The position numbers and the translations under genes are program-made. The notes under the pieces were generated by a model that was not told the origin of the DNA, did no database searches, and worked only from the letters and a program-made list of their open reading frames with translations. From positions 86,132,840 through 86,196,839 of the forward strand of contig CM043971.1 in assembly GCA_014529385.2 (NCBI GenBank): a stretch of 64,000 nt of DNA. The letters run 5' to 3'. Positions 1-11,085 of this stretch are shown here, in pieces. Numbering within the stretch: the stretch's first letter is position 1; every line of letters starts with the position of its first letter. This DNA is from Adiantum capillus-veneris (lineage: Eukaryota > Streptophyta > Polypodiopsida > Polypodiales > Pteridaceae).

Positions 1-1526
1 GCCCAAAGAGCTGCCATGAGATGTTTATCCCAATCTCCTTTATGGTTTTTCACCTGTTTTGTGATGATCTTGCAAATCATTCCATTTACCTTCTCTACCA
101 GACCATTGCATTGTGGATAGTATGATTCGGAATGCTGACGTGTGATGCCCAACTTCTTCATCAATTCTCCTACCACATCACCTCTGAATCCTGGTCCTCT
201 ATCTGATATTATCTCAAGAGGAGTGCCAAAACGGCAAACGATATGCTCAAAAATGAACTTTGCCACCTCTTTGGCTGTAATGCGGGTGGTGGCCGTTGCT
301 TCTGCCCATCGCGTCATGTAGTCTACACCCACTATGATGTATAGTTTACCTGATTAGGCCCTTGGTAAGGGACCAATTGCATCTATTCCCCATTTCTCAA
401 ATGGACCATATGAAATGATAGGGGTTTGTGGCTTGTAGGTTAGCGTACGATCACTGGCCACTTGACAAGCCCTACATGTTTTACACCAATGGTGTACATC
501 TCTGTTCAAACTAGGCCAAAAGTATCCTGCTTGTAGAATCTCCCTACTAGTTATATCTAGAGCAAAATGACCACCACAGACGCCGTTATGGCAGCTTGAA
601 ATTACCTCTGTGATTTCACTGGAGGTTGGCACCCGCCTGAGAATTTGATCCTTGCCCTTACAATACAAGTGGTCGTCTATAAGGCGGTACCTAGTAGCCT
701 TCCTTACCAGCCATTGTTTTTGGCCTTTAGTGTGTCCTATTGGACATTCCCCTGTATTCAGAAAGCTGATGATATCAGGCATAGCGTCACTTCCTTGGAA
801 GAGGGGTAGTTTTAACTTGATGGCTCCTATGGTAACATCTTGTATTCTTTCTTTAGCTAGTGCATCTGCCTCGTGATTTTCTGCTCTGGGAATATGGAAG
901 AGTTTTACTGCTTCAAACTTCTTCAGAAGGTCCTTAACTTGGCGAAGTTGACCAAGTAAAACCTGATTTTTGCACTCCCAGGTGCCATTTATCTGCCTAA
1001 TCAAAAGCAAAGCGTAGCCGAACACATTCAAGCGCTGAATTTTTTCTGAAATACATTGTTCCAGCCCAAGGATTAGGGCTGCATACTCTGCCTCATTGTT
1101 AGAGTGGGAGTGTAATAATTGCCCCATGGAGAATACTCTTTCCTCCTGTTCATTGAAAATGACCATGCCTGTTGCAGATTGATCCATTGTTCTCTTGTAT
1201 GCTTCGTCAAAGAAAAGAGAGCGAGCTCTCCCTAGCTTAGGGCTCTCTTTATCTGGTATTCCTTCCTTTGCTTCCGTGTTGACCTCCAGCTTCTTCTCGT
1301 AGTGGCGATGAGTGAGAATTCCTGCTAGACTAGCCCTGGTGGAGTTTTCTACTTGTATGGTGTAATCAAACTCTTGTAGTCTAATTAACCACTTTGAGAT
1401 CCTAGATGAGACATCCATGTGTCGCATTACATATGGGAAAACCTCTTCCATTGTCAGGATTACAAATGGTCTAGGCAAGAGATAGGAGCTGAATTTCGTG
1501 GTAGCAAACATTAGTGCCATAACCAT
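1..1526 (-). pseudogene. Tat-like pol: end of first RNase H, second RNase H and integrase
   Basis: The minus-strand frame starts in the tail of the gypsy RNase H (KWLIRLQEFDYT). It continues into a second RNase H domain (first acid in FDEAY, glutamate in NNEAEY, last acid in HEADALAKE). The third acidic residue, GD in the other copies, is replaced by GY near 1015, so this RNase H should be inactive. The integrase follows, with its zinc-binding HHCC region (histidines in CHNGVCGGHF, cysteine pair CKTCRAC) and the first catalytic Asp in WGIDAIGPL. An in-frame stop at about 354-356 interrupts it. Beyond the stop the core continues with SDRGPGF and NGLVEKVNG, so all three DDE residues remain, up to the window edge. 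Confidence 0.88.
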
Positions 1527-1553
1527 GTGTTCTACTTCGGTGAATCCCTTTTC

Positions 1554-2189
1554 TCATGGGGTCATGACTCGACTAGAGACGTAAATAGGGTGCATGAAAG
1601 AAGTTTTGGGATCCTTTTGCATTAGCACTGCTCCCAGAGTATCATTTCCCACACTAGGGTTCACATAGAATGGCTCGTCCCACTTAGGAGGTGAAATAGT
1701 GGGAAGCTTAGATAGGACTTGCTTTACCTCAGTAAACTGCTGCTCATTCTCTTCACTCCATGAGAAAACATCCCTTTGGGTGAGTTGTTGTAGGGGAAGG
1801 ACCACTTGAGATAACAGGTGAATGAACCTGCTTAAATATCTTACCTTCTGAAGGAAAGAAACCAACTGCTTGGCGGTGGTGGGAGATGATAAAGATACCA
1901 GAGCCTGAATTTTGCTGGGGTCAGCCTCGATTCCTTTTGCTGAAATTACATGACCAAGGAGAGCGACCTTGCTCTCACCAATGTGACACTTGTCCACGTT
2001 GAGTTGGCCACCCAGGGTTTGTAGCCTGGTTAAGCCGTCATAGACTTTTCTTAGATGAAGGGCTCGTGAGCTATAGATGCAAAAATCATCTATGAAAACT
2101 CGTATTGATGTTCCAAAGTAGGGTTGGAAAACAAATATCACATAGCGTTGAAATGTGGCTGGGGCGTTGGTGAGGCCAAATGGCATCAC
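1554..2189 (-). pseudogene. Reverse transcriptase palm/thumb and start of RNase H (element A)
   Basis: The frame holds the RT segment beginning MPFGLTNAPATFQ and the catalytic box FIDDF (YVDD equivalent). It continues through the thumb (LLGHVISAKGIEADP) into the first RNase H (FYVNPSVGNDTLGAVL). A TGA at 1551-1553 cuts it off from the next part of pol, which continues in the same direction. It overlaps by a few bases and is frameshifted relative to the RT amino-terminal part upstream. It matches the uninterrupted polyprotein of element B closely. Confidence 0.9.
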
Positions 2190-3022
2190 TCTGTAAGCAA
2201 AACATCCCCAAGGTGTGATGAAGGTTGTCTTCTTCTAATCCTCCTCCGCAATGCTAATCTGGAATTATCCTGAGTAGACATCGCATACTGTGTAGCGTTC
2301 GTGACCTGCCACTTCATTGAGTATTTCATCCTAGAATGGGAGGGGGAAATGGTCCCTCTTCGTGGCTGCATTGAGAGGTTTATAATCCACACAGACTCTC
2401 CATTTACCATTTTTTTTGGTGTGACTACTACTGGGGAGACCCATTCTGAGTCTTCGACAGGGTAGATGAAACCTGCTTGTAGCAAACTCCTTACTTCTTT
2501 AAGCAATGCCTCTTGTTGGATTACTCCAAGTCTTCTGAGCTTCTGTACTATGGGCTTACTGCCTTCCTTGAGCTTTATGTGGTGTTGCAGTACTGTAATT
2601 CCTGTGATCTTATCATAGCCATCAATGAACAAAGTAGTGAAGTTGCCTAACATGGAGACATACTCCTTCCTTTCTTCATTGGTTAACTCATTTGAGAGCA
2701 TTTTTTGTAGCTTACCTGCATCCTCCAATGACTGCTTACCTGATGGTCCCTCTTGGTTTGCTGAGGTTGCTTCAAATTGTGTTAATCTGTTTGGGTCTTT
2801 GAGAATGACTCCCATTACTTCGATGCTACTGTCACTCCCGTCGGTGGTGGTTGTGTCTTCTCCTGAGGTAGACGAGGAGTCGCTGGTGGACTCGTCTTCT
2901 GAAGCCTCCAAGATCATATTGCGCTGCTTTCCAGTCCTCATGTCGTAGAATATGGACTTCCCTTTAGCATCCTTCATCTGGATCATCCCAGTGCTCCAGT
3001 CTTGTTTGGCTTCCATGGCCAT
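2186..3022 (-). pseudogene. Protease-RT linker and RT fingers (element A)
   Basis: This stretch corresponds to the region between protease and RT palm in element B. It has an acidic serine-rich linker (residues about 40-70), then the RT entry region ending in a primer-grip-like segment (EVRSLLQAGFIYPVEDSEWVSPVVV). Further on, the fingers/palm residues VCVDYKPL of element B read as VWIINLS after an indel. The first catalytic Asp region is lost in the frameshifted stretch at about 2225-2350. It is clearly a broken copy. Confidence 0.82.
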
Positions 3023-4019
3023 AAGCCAAGGCCTTCCAAGAATGATGGGGTGGCATGACGAAGATGTCTACTTCCACTTCCGTATTGAATGCTTTTACTT
3101 TGACCGCATTTACAATGCCTACGCATTTCACTCTTACATTGTTTGCCATCTTAGCTTGGCAGGGTGTCGGCCTACTTACCTCTAGACCTAGGTGGTGCAT
3201 CATCTTCTCACTCATGACGCATATTTGCGCGCCACCATCTATGTAGACGTTTGAAATCCGCTGCCCTTTGATGTGAGCGTCCATGGTTGGCAAGATGTCA
3301 TCGAGATCCCTCCCAGAGATAGCTCCAGCTATCGGTGGTTTTGATTTCCTGGTACTTACCATTTTCGTCCATTGCCTCCTCATTGTGGGTGCAAGGTGGA
3401 GTAATTGGGGCCAAGTTATCTTCGGGCCCTGCATTAACACATCCTGAACTAAGTCATAGGGTTGTGCTTCCTCACCTAGTGAGAAGTCTACGATGTCTAT
3501 CTTCCGCCGTGGTTTAGCTGCTTGCTTGCTAGACTCGGTTTTCCCTTTCATCTTCTCTTCTTTTTGAGATGCCTCCTTGTGCCTCGCACGCTTCACTCCC
3601 ATAGCATCCACTTCTTCTACCTTCGCTTTTCCTTTGTGCTTCTCTCGAGCTAACTCTTCTACCTTCGCCTTCCCTTTAGCCTCTAAGCTAATGACACTCA
3701 CCGCTTGGTTCACCGTAGGTGGTGGGGGTAGTGGCGGAATGAGAGGTTGGGGTGGTGGTTGTTGTTGTATAGGTGGTCGCAGGATTTGGATTGTTGGGAT
3801 TGGTCCTGGCTTCCTTGGTGGTGGTCTTACTCTTGGCGGAGAGATCAGATTCTGTCTCCCCTCTCTATTGAAATTCTGCCTTCTTGGGTGTGGGCAGTAG
3901 TACATTCCATGGCCATCTTCCCCGCAGTTGTAACAGTGGTATTCTGGGTTCTGCCTTCGTTGTCCTCTTCCTTGTTCTGGATTTCTGCCAGATGCATGCC
4001 CTTGCTGCACCAGATGCAC
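2964..4019 (-). pseudogene. Gag zinc knuckle and retropepsin-like protease (element A)
   Basis: The frame starts near a nucleocapsid knuckle CYNCGEDGHGMYYC (CX2CX4HX4C) and runs through a proline-rich and then a lysine-rich linker. It ends in a retropepsin domain with the active-site motif VYIDGGAQICV (DGG in place of D-S/T-G) and the flap-side segment LGLEVSRPTPCQAKMANNV. Gag and protease share one frame here, whereas element B has a one-base difference at the same place. The upstream gag core lies in another frame at 4096-4668, separated by an indel and a stop near 4037. Confidence 0.87.
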
Positions 4020-4095
4020 AGATAAACTCTCTAGTTAGGTGGTGATGCGACTCAGCAGGTCTTGTTGTTCCTCTGCTGTCTCCTGTGGTTGGACT

Positions 4096-4668
4096 CTATG
4101 ATTGGTTGTTGCAGCCACTGGGGTTGGTCGGGCCGAGCTTGTTTCCTCTTGCTTGCATGCGTAACTTCTTGTCTTTAAGGCGGGCTACTTCGACTGCCAA
4201 CTCATATGTTGCAAGAAACCTTTCCTTCACCTTCTCTCTAAGCGGTGACCATAGACCAGCAATGAAACGGTCCTTCTTCAGGAAATTAGGCGGTCCTTCA
4301 CCTTCCTCCAGTGTGGCAACCCACCTCTCCCAAAAGTCCACAAACTTTGACTCGTAGGTGGTGTACTCCAGCAGGCCTGCCTGCTTTAATTCTGTCAATA
4401 GCTGCCATAGCTTCTCCGAGGTTGTGCCTCCACCAAACCTCTTTACAAAAGCAGCCCTTAACACATCCCATGCATTCTTGGTAGGTTTGGGCAATGCATT
4501 ATACCAGGACTTGGCCTCTACTTTCATCAGTAGAGGAAAAATTTTGAGTCGTGAAGCGTCGTCATCTTTGTTGGAGACGACACAAGCAATGTCAAAATCG
4601 TCCAAAAAATTAGTGGTGAGATCCTCACCCTTCTTTCCACTGAACGTGGGGAAAGAAACACTTGCCAT
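4096..4668 (-). pseudogene. Gag core (element A)
   Basis: A 190-residue retrotransposon gag domain beginning MASVSFPTFSGKKGED. It contains the usual DFDIACV...SWYNALP and FVKRFGG...LWQLLTELKQ segments and a helical tail (FLATYELAVEVARLKDKKL). It aligns with element B gag at 31,842-32,840. The ATG at 4668 fits the homologous start (MAFPNFYGK in B). The knuckle is in a different frame downstream, so the copy is broken. Confidence 0.87.
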
Positions 4669-4762
4669 GGTGGTGACTCGGGGAATTACAAACCTTTTTT
4701 TTCCTTTTTTTTTAAATCAACAGCAACGGCTCATAGCGGTTTTACAGGGACGAACGGATAGG

Positions 4763-4984
4763 CTAAAACAGGATAAAAATAGAGACATTAAAGGAATGAT
4801 GGTAATCTAGTATGGGGAGAATGATAGGGTTCGGGGAATTGAGGATTTCTCCTAGTACTGCCGCACCGAATAGGTAAACGATGTTCTTTTGGTAGAAGAC
4901 TTTCCTATCTACATAGATATTCACATGCATATGCTGCAGGAATCTGAACGGGAATGTCGTCGGCCCATTTTCCATCATGCACAA
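4763..4984 (-). CDS. Pre-gag ORF, third block (element A), unknown function
   Basis: A 73-residue frame between the second pre-gag block and gag. It shares about half its residues with 31,519-31,758 of element B, including HVNIYVDRK / HIRVNICIDRK, LFGA..LGEIL, ILP.LDY and an identical carboxyl end SIFILF. Two diverged copies keep both the protein and its stop position, which supports real coding. I recognise no domain. Ogre/Tat elements are known to carry an ORF upstream of gag, and this may be its last part. Confidence 0.62.
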   Translation of the reverse strand: MCMMENGPTTFPFRFLQHMHVNIYVDRKVFYQKNIVYLFGAAVLGEILNSPNPIILPILDYHHSFNVSIFILF

Positions 4985-5000
4985 AGGGTGACATACTTAC

Positions 5001-5529
5001 TTATACTCTTACCGTGCCAGTGTTGATGAGTCGGCACATCCACAAGAGGTCGTCACCTTTCATGGGCTCTACCCTTCCTTCGTTGCTTAGCACGTACGGG
5101 GTGATGGCGACGCGTCTGACCACTCCCAGTCTCTTGGCTAACAGCAATTGTAGGTAATTTTCGTAATCGGTGTGTTGCATGAATTCCACTCCATTCAGCT
5201 GCAGCTCATCTCCAGCCCACTGGGTCTCTCCCGTGGTAGAGAGCTTCTTCAGGATAAGTTGTACAAGGAGGGGAGGAAGGTCCTCCCCTCGCTTCACAAA
5301 ATAGCGAGAGCAGTAGCCGAACCACTCCTCTAGGACATGGGAATCTTCTTACCACTTCTTCTTTTGGATTGTCGAAGTGGATTGGTAGCACTCGCATGTG
5401 TCGTGCAAATCGGTAGGCGACCTTCCGCCGCTTAGCTTCGGATGACTTCTTCTTTGACAAAGTGGGTACAACCCGGCTCTCTGAGCTTGAAGCACTTGCT
5501 TGGCCAGATGCTTCTCCCTTCGGGGTCAT
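5001..5529 (-). pseudogene. Pre-gag ORF, second block (element A), frameshifted
   Basis: Two overlapping frames (5206-5529 and 5001-5297) together match the single 194-residue ORF of element B at 30,930-31,514. Shared pieces in order are EAKRR.(V/L)AY, RVLP(I/V)HF.NP, LLLIFKK-like LILKKLS, (L/I)NGV.F, D Y.N..QLLLAKRL, VAITPYV and LLW. A frameshift near 5290 splits it. No known family is recognised. Basic clusters near the amino end could bind nucleic acid, but that is speculative. Confidence 0.6.
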
Positions 5530-5540
5530 GTGTTTCCAGG

Positions 5541-5958
5541 CTAGCCTATCTTCTCCTTGCCCTTGGCTCGAGCAGCCCCTTTAGGCCACTTTGGGGTTAT
5601 ATCTTTGACTGCAGTTTCTTTAGGGAAAAGAGGCCTCACCGTCTGCTTTCCTTCCTTGACGTGAATGACCTCCTTGCGATGAATGTCAATGTAGAAGACT
5701 TCAGCCCTTCCGCTGCCTTTGTTGCTGGCACTCATCAACCGTGTGCCTTGGTTGACAACAGTGATGGCACCTCACCAATCTCCCACCTGATGCTTTTGAT
5801 TTATAGTTAGAACGAGCGACACGAGATGGAGAATTTACCTCTTGAATGTTGATGACACTGCAGCCTGGTAGTAGCACCTCAATCAAGGCGGCTAGGGCCT
5901 CCTTCGTCTCTTCTTCTTCCGTCCTCCAATTAGAAAATTCCTTTAGCCACTCGTCCAT
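5541..5958 (-). pseudogene. Pre-gag ORF, first block (element A)
   Basis: Begins MDEWLKEFSNWRTEE at 5958, about 60 bases after the primer-binding site. The stretch through EVLLPGCSVI.IQEV is shared with element B (30,546 onward). The second half (5541-5738) lies in another frame and matches B 30,728-30,943: EVFYIDIH / EIFYINIH, RPLFP.E and TPKWPK.AARA. In the first frame an exact CX2CX4HX4C pattern occurs at 5728-5769, but element B does not have it. Function unknown. Confidence 0.58.
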
Positions 5959-6012
5959 GATTGATAGTGGGCGTCACTTTCAGCATTGTAAACTGAAGGG
6001 TCTTAGAAAATC

Positions 6013-6032
6013 CCTCCTCAGTGGGGGCACCA
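6013..6032 (-). other. Primer-binding site, element A
   Basis: On the minus strand TTTGGTGCCCCCACTGAGGA follows a CA that would end the 5' LTR at about 6035. Element B has the same site after its 5' LTR (30,477). I did not assign the priming tRNA. Confidence 0.7.
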
Positions 6033-6034
6033 AA

Positions 6035-6215
6035 TGACGGACACAAAGCGGGGACCCCGAACCCCGACGGCCTCTAAAACGCCGGGGGCCGAATGGCTCG
6101 TCTCGAGCCTGCCACGGTAAAGCGAACAGGGGGCACCACCTAGCTTTGAGCGGCTAGGACGCAAAGCCCACGGTGATATGAGCACCGCAAGCCTACACAC
6201 CGAGAGAGAGAAAAG

Positions 6216-6260
<45 letters not shown>

Positions 6261-7166
6261 CTTGCAATTGATGAAAACAACCTCGGGGGTGTGACGGTGA
6301 GTTATTTCTGCAATATTTGCAAGGTGGCATGCCGTGATGGTAGAGAGTTAGGGAGAGGAGATGGTGCAACATACTTGGTGCGTTCTCTAGGGCGACTCAA
6401 TGACGGTGAATACTCATTGCCAAGAGCGTGCATACGTGTGTGCATCGACCATTGGAGTCGAGGTGTGGATGTGGTTCCCTTCGCATGGTGCAATTTCCAA
6501 GGCAAACCCAACACACAAGACCCCCTCTCCATGATGGTGATGGTGTCAATCCCTCCTACTACACTCTACCCAATGCTTGGTTCCACATAAGTTGCCCCCC
6601 CGATAGTGACCTCTCAGTGCCAATTTATAGGTGTTGGCTGCTTGGATTATGGTAATCCTAGTGTGGTTAGGGTAATCTTAATCGGGGAGACAAAGCAAGT
6701 GGTGGGCCCGGTGTGGTTGACCCTTGCTTTGTTTTGGGGAAGGGTATTAAAAGAAGGGAATCTCTAGGTGGGTCTTTGTCACCATCACCTAGAGAGAGGA
6801 TATTTACAAAATGGAAATTTACAATTGCTGGCATGAAAAACTGAAGATAATGGTAAAATAACATTAAATATACTGGGATGGCGTCGTGGTTGCGTGTTGT
6901 CGACGAATGGCGTGCTGCCAGTGCATTGGTGTCGAGCGTACTTCTTTTCAGAGTCGGCTGGGGCATGCCTTCGGCGCATTTCTGTTTTTTGTTGTTGGCG
7001 GCGCGTGCTTTGGATCCTTCTTCTTTTTGTTTGTTGATGTCGTAGCCTTTTCTTTCGTATTGCGGTGCGGTGCGTATATACGTGTCTGTATGTATTTGTG
7101 CATGAGGCAGGTGTGTGTGTGTTTTGTATAGGTATGTGTGTGCGAAAGCGTGCGTGGGAAGGGGGG

Positions 7167-7199
<33 letters not shown>

Positions 7200-7381
7200 G
7201 TATATATATTATTTTTTTATTTTTTTTTCCTTCTGTGGATGGCCGGCGTCTTTATGTTCTGCGCAAGGCGGAAAGGGAGGGGGGGGGGGGTAGGATAGGG
7301 GGTGTGAGTGTGTGTGGGTGGGTGAGTGTGTGTGTGTGTGTGTGTGTGTGTTGTGTTGGCGTATTTGTTGCTGCCCGCATG

Positions 7382-7415
<34 letters not shown>

Positions 7416-7515
7416 CGAATGCAGCACGCGGCGCACAGCGCATGGGGAGAGAGAGGAGAGGGGGTGTGAGTGAGAGGGAGTGTGTGTGTATGAGTGTGGG
7501 ACTGCAGCGCTGCCC

Positions 7516-7612
<97 letters not shown>

Positions 7613-8150
7613 TGGCGTGGCCGTGAGAGAGAGAATGAGGGAGAGGGGGGGGGGGGGGGGGGTGTAAAGGAATATATCCACGGGCCAAAGAGGCGGGGGA
7701 ATGGGGGGGGGGGGTGTGAATGAGGGGGAGGGTGAGGCGAGCGGGTGGGGAAGAGGGAGGAGGGGTCGGGGGAAGGGAATATTGGGGGGAGAGGGGGGGG
7801 GGGGGAATGGGAGAGGGGATAGGGTGAGTGTAAGAGTGAGGGGGGGGGGGGGGGGGGGGGGGGTTCTCACGTGGCTCACACCGAGGAGCACGAGTGAGGG
7901 GTTGGGGTTCCTTCTCTGAGTTTCTGCCTAGCCGGGGAGGGTGAATCGGGAGGAGAGAGATATTAGGGAAGGGGGTATGTAGAGAAAATGGGGGGGAGAG
8001 AGTGTGAGGGTTTTATCCGATGCCCGTAGGGCGGGAGGGGGAAAAAATAAGTTACGGTGGGGGGGGTACTGAGAATAGGGGGGGTGTAATGAGTTTTTTT
8101 TCTTTTTTTCTACTTGATTTCCGAAAGTCGGCTATCAATAGCACAACCCA
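6035..8150 (-). other. Probable 5' LTR of element A and microsatellite-rich flank; no gene
   Basis: The LTR's 3' end is set by the adjacent primer-binding site; its far end is not visible because the partner LTR is outside the window. The stretch holds (GA)n at 6205-6258, (AT)n at about 7169-7197, (GT)n at about 7326-7351 and 7384-7414, (GA)n at 7517-7609, and several runs of 9-20 G between 7265 and 7863. Long open frames here are only translations of these repeats. Confidence 0.6.
7326..7863. repeat. Compound microsatellite: (GT)n, (GA)n and poly-G runs
   Basis: Successive (GT)n, (GA)n (about 93 bp at 7517-7609, with one break) and G runs (up to about 20 G near 7842-7863) make the plus strand almost pure purine after 7440. 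Confidence 0.95.
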
Positions 8151-8403
8151 TAAAAGACTGTAAGAGACCTGTTATGCAGAAAATGGCACTGACATAATTT
8201 TGCATAAAGTGACAAAATAGCCTATGCAGTACTGCTTGTAGTGGAAACGGAGGCCGAAATGATCCCGAATCAAAAATCTAAGCAGATTGAGATCCTTGAG
8301 CTCTCCCAGAATTTTTGTCAACCTACAAACGCTCACCAAAGCTCACTTAAACCGAAGAAGTGAGCAGGCATGTGCTGGAGCTGCTGGCGACTAAGCCCGG
8401 GAG

Positions 8404-8690
8404 GACGTAACCTGCTCTGATACCAATTGTTGGAATTAGGGTTGCCGGAAAACACATACAGCTTGGAGAAGATGAAGGAAGCTCAAGGCACACAACAGAG
8501 AGTGTTTTACTTAGTGTGCAATGGAAAGATAGATAGCCCTAGAATGATATGTGTATATACAATGCACGGGGGGAAAACCTCCTAGTGAGGGAAAAAATGC
8601 CCCGGTGGTCCTAAGTGTGTTCACACACATCACTACCACATGTATATGGTAACAGAAGCTTGGCTAACCCTAGAATGGCACTTTAGAGAA
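8404..8690 (-). mobile_element. Copia-type LTR end with tRNA-iMet primer-binding site
   Basis: The plus-strand string GCTCTGATACCA at 8414-8425 is the reverse complement of the plant tRNA-iMet PBS TGGTATCAGAGC. Next to it TGTTGGAATTAGGG starts at 8428, the complement of an LTR ending CCAACA. The element is therefore on the minus strand, with its LTR rising from 8428. The outer LTR boundary is not visible; it must stop before the gag remnant of opposite orientation at about 8700. Bases 8150-8400 would be its leader and show no gene. Confidence 0.7.
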
Positions 8691-8699
8691 AGACAAAAG

Positions 8700-9349
8700 A
8701 TCCAAAATAGCACTTAAAAAGAAACTTTATGCACTCACAATGGAGCCAAGAGAAGATGTAGCCTCCTTAGTCAATAGGATGAAAATAAATTTTCACTCCT
8801 CACCTATATTCAATTCCCTATTGACGATGAAGATAAAGTGGCTATACTTCTCAAAGTTATCCATGATAGTACCTTCGAGCAAATAGTGATAATCTCATGG
8901 AGGAGGATCTAGTGCCTAGCTTGGAGGTTACCATCAATTCACTCCAAGACCATGAGAAGAAGAAGGGCCTAAAGAAGGACATTGGAGGAGAATTTGTGGT
9001 TTCATTCAACAAGTGCAAGAAGTGTGGAAGAACCAACCATGCTACAAAAGACTGCTACATGCTCAATCCATGCAGCATTTGCAAGGAAATAGACATCCAC
9101 ATTTTAGATGCTTCAAGAAAGACCAAGAAGGAGATCAAAGACCAAGTGAGAAAACCTTCTCCAAGAGACAAAGGCAAAGGAAGAGTTTATCTTGTGCAAG
9201 AAGAAGTAGGAACCCCAACCCCAACTATGACCACCTTGATAAACCTCCTACTTCTACAGCTTCTGGATCATGTCATTACATTATTGAACTCTATCTTGAA
9301 TATGATGACGTACTTGTTAGAGTTCATGTATCTCTCTGGATTTGTCTAG
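8700..9349 (+). pseudogene. Copia gag remnant with zinc knuckle
   Basis: At 8705-8790 the plus strand reads LKKKLYALTMEPREDVASLVN, which matches the copia gag at 60,690 (KLYKLTMLEGKDIASLVN). After frameshifts the frame 8897-9349 continues with SLQDHEKKK and a CX2CX4HX4C knuckle CKKCGRTNHATKDC. A second cysteine group CSIC follows. There is no protease or polymerase after it. This is the same gag type as the gag-only element at 58,976-62,044, but too decayed to function. Confidence 0.75.
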
Positions 9350-10097
9350 CCGGTTCTAGCTTCTCCCAAGGACAAATGGCAGGGAGTGAGGTCTATTTTG
9401 TGGCTGTGTCAGGCTATTGTGAGGTTATTTTCTCATGTTGGGTTGTGCTTACACATGTTTAGCCTTGGGTTTTGGTTTGGTTACATGGCCATCTATGCTC
9501 TTGCATGCTAGGAGTATTTTTCCCTAGCCTTGGCACATTTTTTTCCTTGAGCCCTATTGGCCTTCGATGCTCTTTTCCATATTCCTCCTATTTTTTTCCT
9601 ATTTTGGGGACATCCTCCCTTGGGTGCTTGAGAGGGCTTACAACAAATGCAGGGAAGCTAGCATTTTGCCGTAGATCAGCCAGTGTTTTGCTTGAGATCA
9701 GCTGAGCGTTTTTTCTCAACAGATCAGCCTCAATGTTCTTCATGGGCAGTATGTGCATTGCTTGGAGATCATCTTTATGGTGCATTGTTTCCTTAGGGCA
9801 GCCTCTCATAGTCCTTGTGATCATGTAGTGGTAGGGTTTCTCATCCAAGATCTAGATCCATATGTAGATCTAGCCATGAGGAGGTGCACAAGATCTATGA
9901 CCTCAAATCATGTTGGAGATGGTACCCATGTGGAGACCGTGTCAGCGGTCTCATGTGCAAGATCAATTGTTGGCATTGTCAATAGCAGCCATAGTTGTGT
10001 GTACCTTGGGTCTATCCAGTTGGCATGCCAATTCTATACTAGACCACCCTTGGTCACTTATATGAGCAATTTTATTACAACATGGAAATCCTTTTCT

Positions 10098-10100
<3 letters not shown>
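9350..10100. other. No recognised feature
   Basis: AT-rich sequence without a coding frame I can support. It ends at a (TC)n tract. Confidence 0.5.

Positions 10101-10187
<87 letters not shown>
10101..10187. repeat. (TC)n microsatellite, about 87 bp
   Basis: Uninterrupted TC repeats directly before the LINE-like coding stretch. Confidence 0.97.
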
Positions 10188-10188
<1 letters not shown>

Positions 10189-10622
10189 AACAAAAATCTC
10201 AAGAAGATAATGCCCTCAAGGTACGCATCGGTGGGCTCCCCTTGCAGTGGTGCACTGTTGAGGACACCCTTGAAGAGGCAATCATCAAACTCAACGACAT
10301 TATTGAGCCAGTCAACATCAAGCCAGAGAATGTCGCTTGGATCAATGACACACATCGCCATGTGCGTCCCGAGCATTGTGTCCTTACTTTCAAGAACAAA
10401 GAGGAGCGGGTGAATCTTCTACGCCAGTCCCGCCTTCTCAAAGAAACCAAGCTTTGGATTGCAGAAGAATTGACCATGAATAAACTCAAGAGTAAAGCGA
10501 GCGAGCTTAAGAAGGTGCACGAAGCGCGTAAGCAAGGCAAATGGGCAGTCTACCGAAGTGGCAAAGCGATCATTCAGGAGTTTCGAAATCCCAAACGAGC
10601 TCTCCTCCTAGCCGACCCTTAG
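10188..10622 (+). pseudogene. LINE-like ORF1 carboxyl-terminal fragment
   Basis: About 144 residues are open to a TAG at 10,620. The segment (VRIGGLPL start, [15 protein letters not shown], then LWIAEELT and ARKQGKWAVYRSGKAII) resembles the RRM plus carboxyl-terminal region of LINE-type ORF1 proteins. In those proteins a predicted 'edLT..q...r' helix is followed by a basic K/R-G-K strand. No endonuclease or RT follows, so it is a truncated or non-autonomous piece. The open frame extends upstream only through the TC repeat. The family assignment is by motif resemblance alone. Confidence 0.5.
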
Positions 10623-10796
10623 GCTTTTGTTTTCTCCTTTTTCCTACTCTACCCTCTTGATGGACCCTCGGTCCTTAACTGATATGTACCAGCCCACGCT
10701 AAGAATGAATCATTGTAATGTTGCGTTTTTGGTCCCATAGGTCATATGTGACCTCCGCGGACGATAATCCAATCTATCTATCTATCTATCTATCTC
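10623..10796 (+). repeat. LINE-like 3' tail ending in (TCTA)n
   Basis: The sequence after the stop is non-coding and ends in six TCTA-type units at about 10,772-10,795. A short tandem tail is a usual LINE/SINE 3' end, which supports the LINE reading of the upstream frame. Confidence 0.5.
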
Positions 10797-10873
10797 TTAG
10801 ATGTCTTGTCTCTTTCTACCTCACCGATCTCTCTTCTCCACAGGTGTCCCTTGTTCATGTATGTACATTGCAA

Positions 10874-10954
10874 TGTTAGGAAAATGACGTAGCTAAGTAG
10901 ATAATTGAGTAGTTTACTTAATGGAGAGAGATAATTTTCACACATGAGAGATTA

Positions 10955-10991
<37 letters not shown>

Positions 10992-11085
10992 AAACGATAT
11001 ACGTGATTCACCCAATGTGGGCTACGTCCACAAGAAAGCAGCCACTCAATGGCTTTAGTACTTCAAAACAAGAAGTAGATTACAA
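10874..11085 (-). mobile_element. Copia LTR fragment (same family as 43,418-43,980)
   Basis: TGTTAGGAAAATGACGTAGC at 10,874 and the following 200 bp match 43,418-43,610, with a (GA)n tract at the same place (10,960-10,988). There is no primer-binding site beside it. It is a solo or truncated LTR; its outer end is uncertain. Confidence 0.75.

Larger units (their letters stand above)
1..6039 (-). mobile_element. Ty3/gypsy Tat-like retrotransposon, element A (decayed)
   Basis: Read on the minus strand the order is primer-binding site, pre-gag ORFs, gag, CCHC knuckle, protease, RT, RNase H, a second RNase H, then integrase running off the left window edge. The second, archaeal-type RNase H before integrase and the extra ORFs before gag are known marks of the plant Tat/Ogre lineage. 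Several frameshifts and stops separate the frames, so the copy is dead. It is homologous over its whole coding length to element B at 28,968-37,923. The 3' LTR lies outside the window. Confidence 0.9.

Noticed and set aside
7209-7919. Long open frames on both strands (Ser/Leu, Arg/Glu or His/Thr-rich)
   Set aside because: Pure translations of (GA)n, (GT)n and poly-G; no codon signal or start context.
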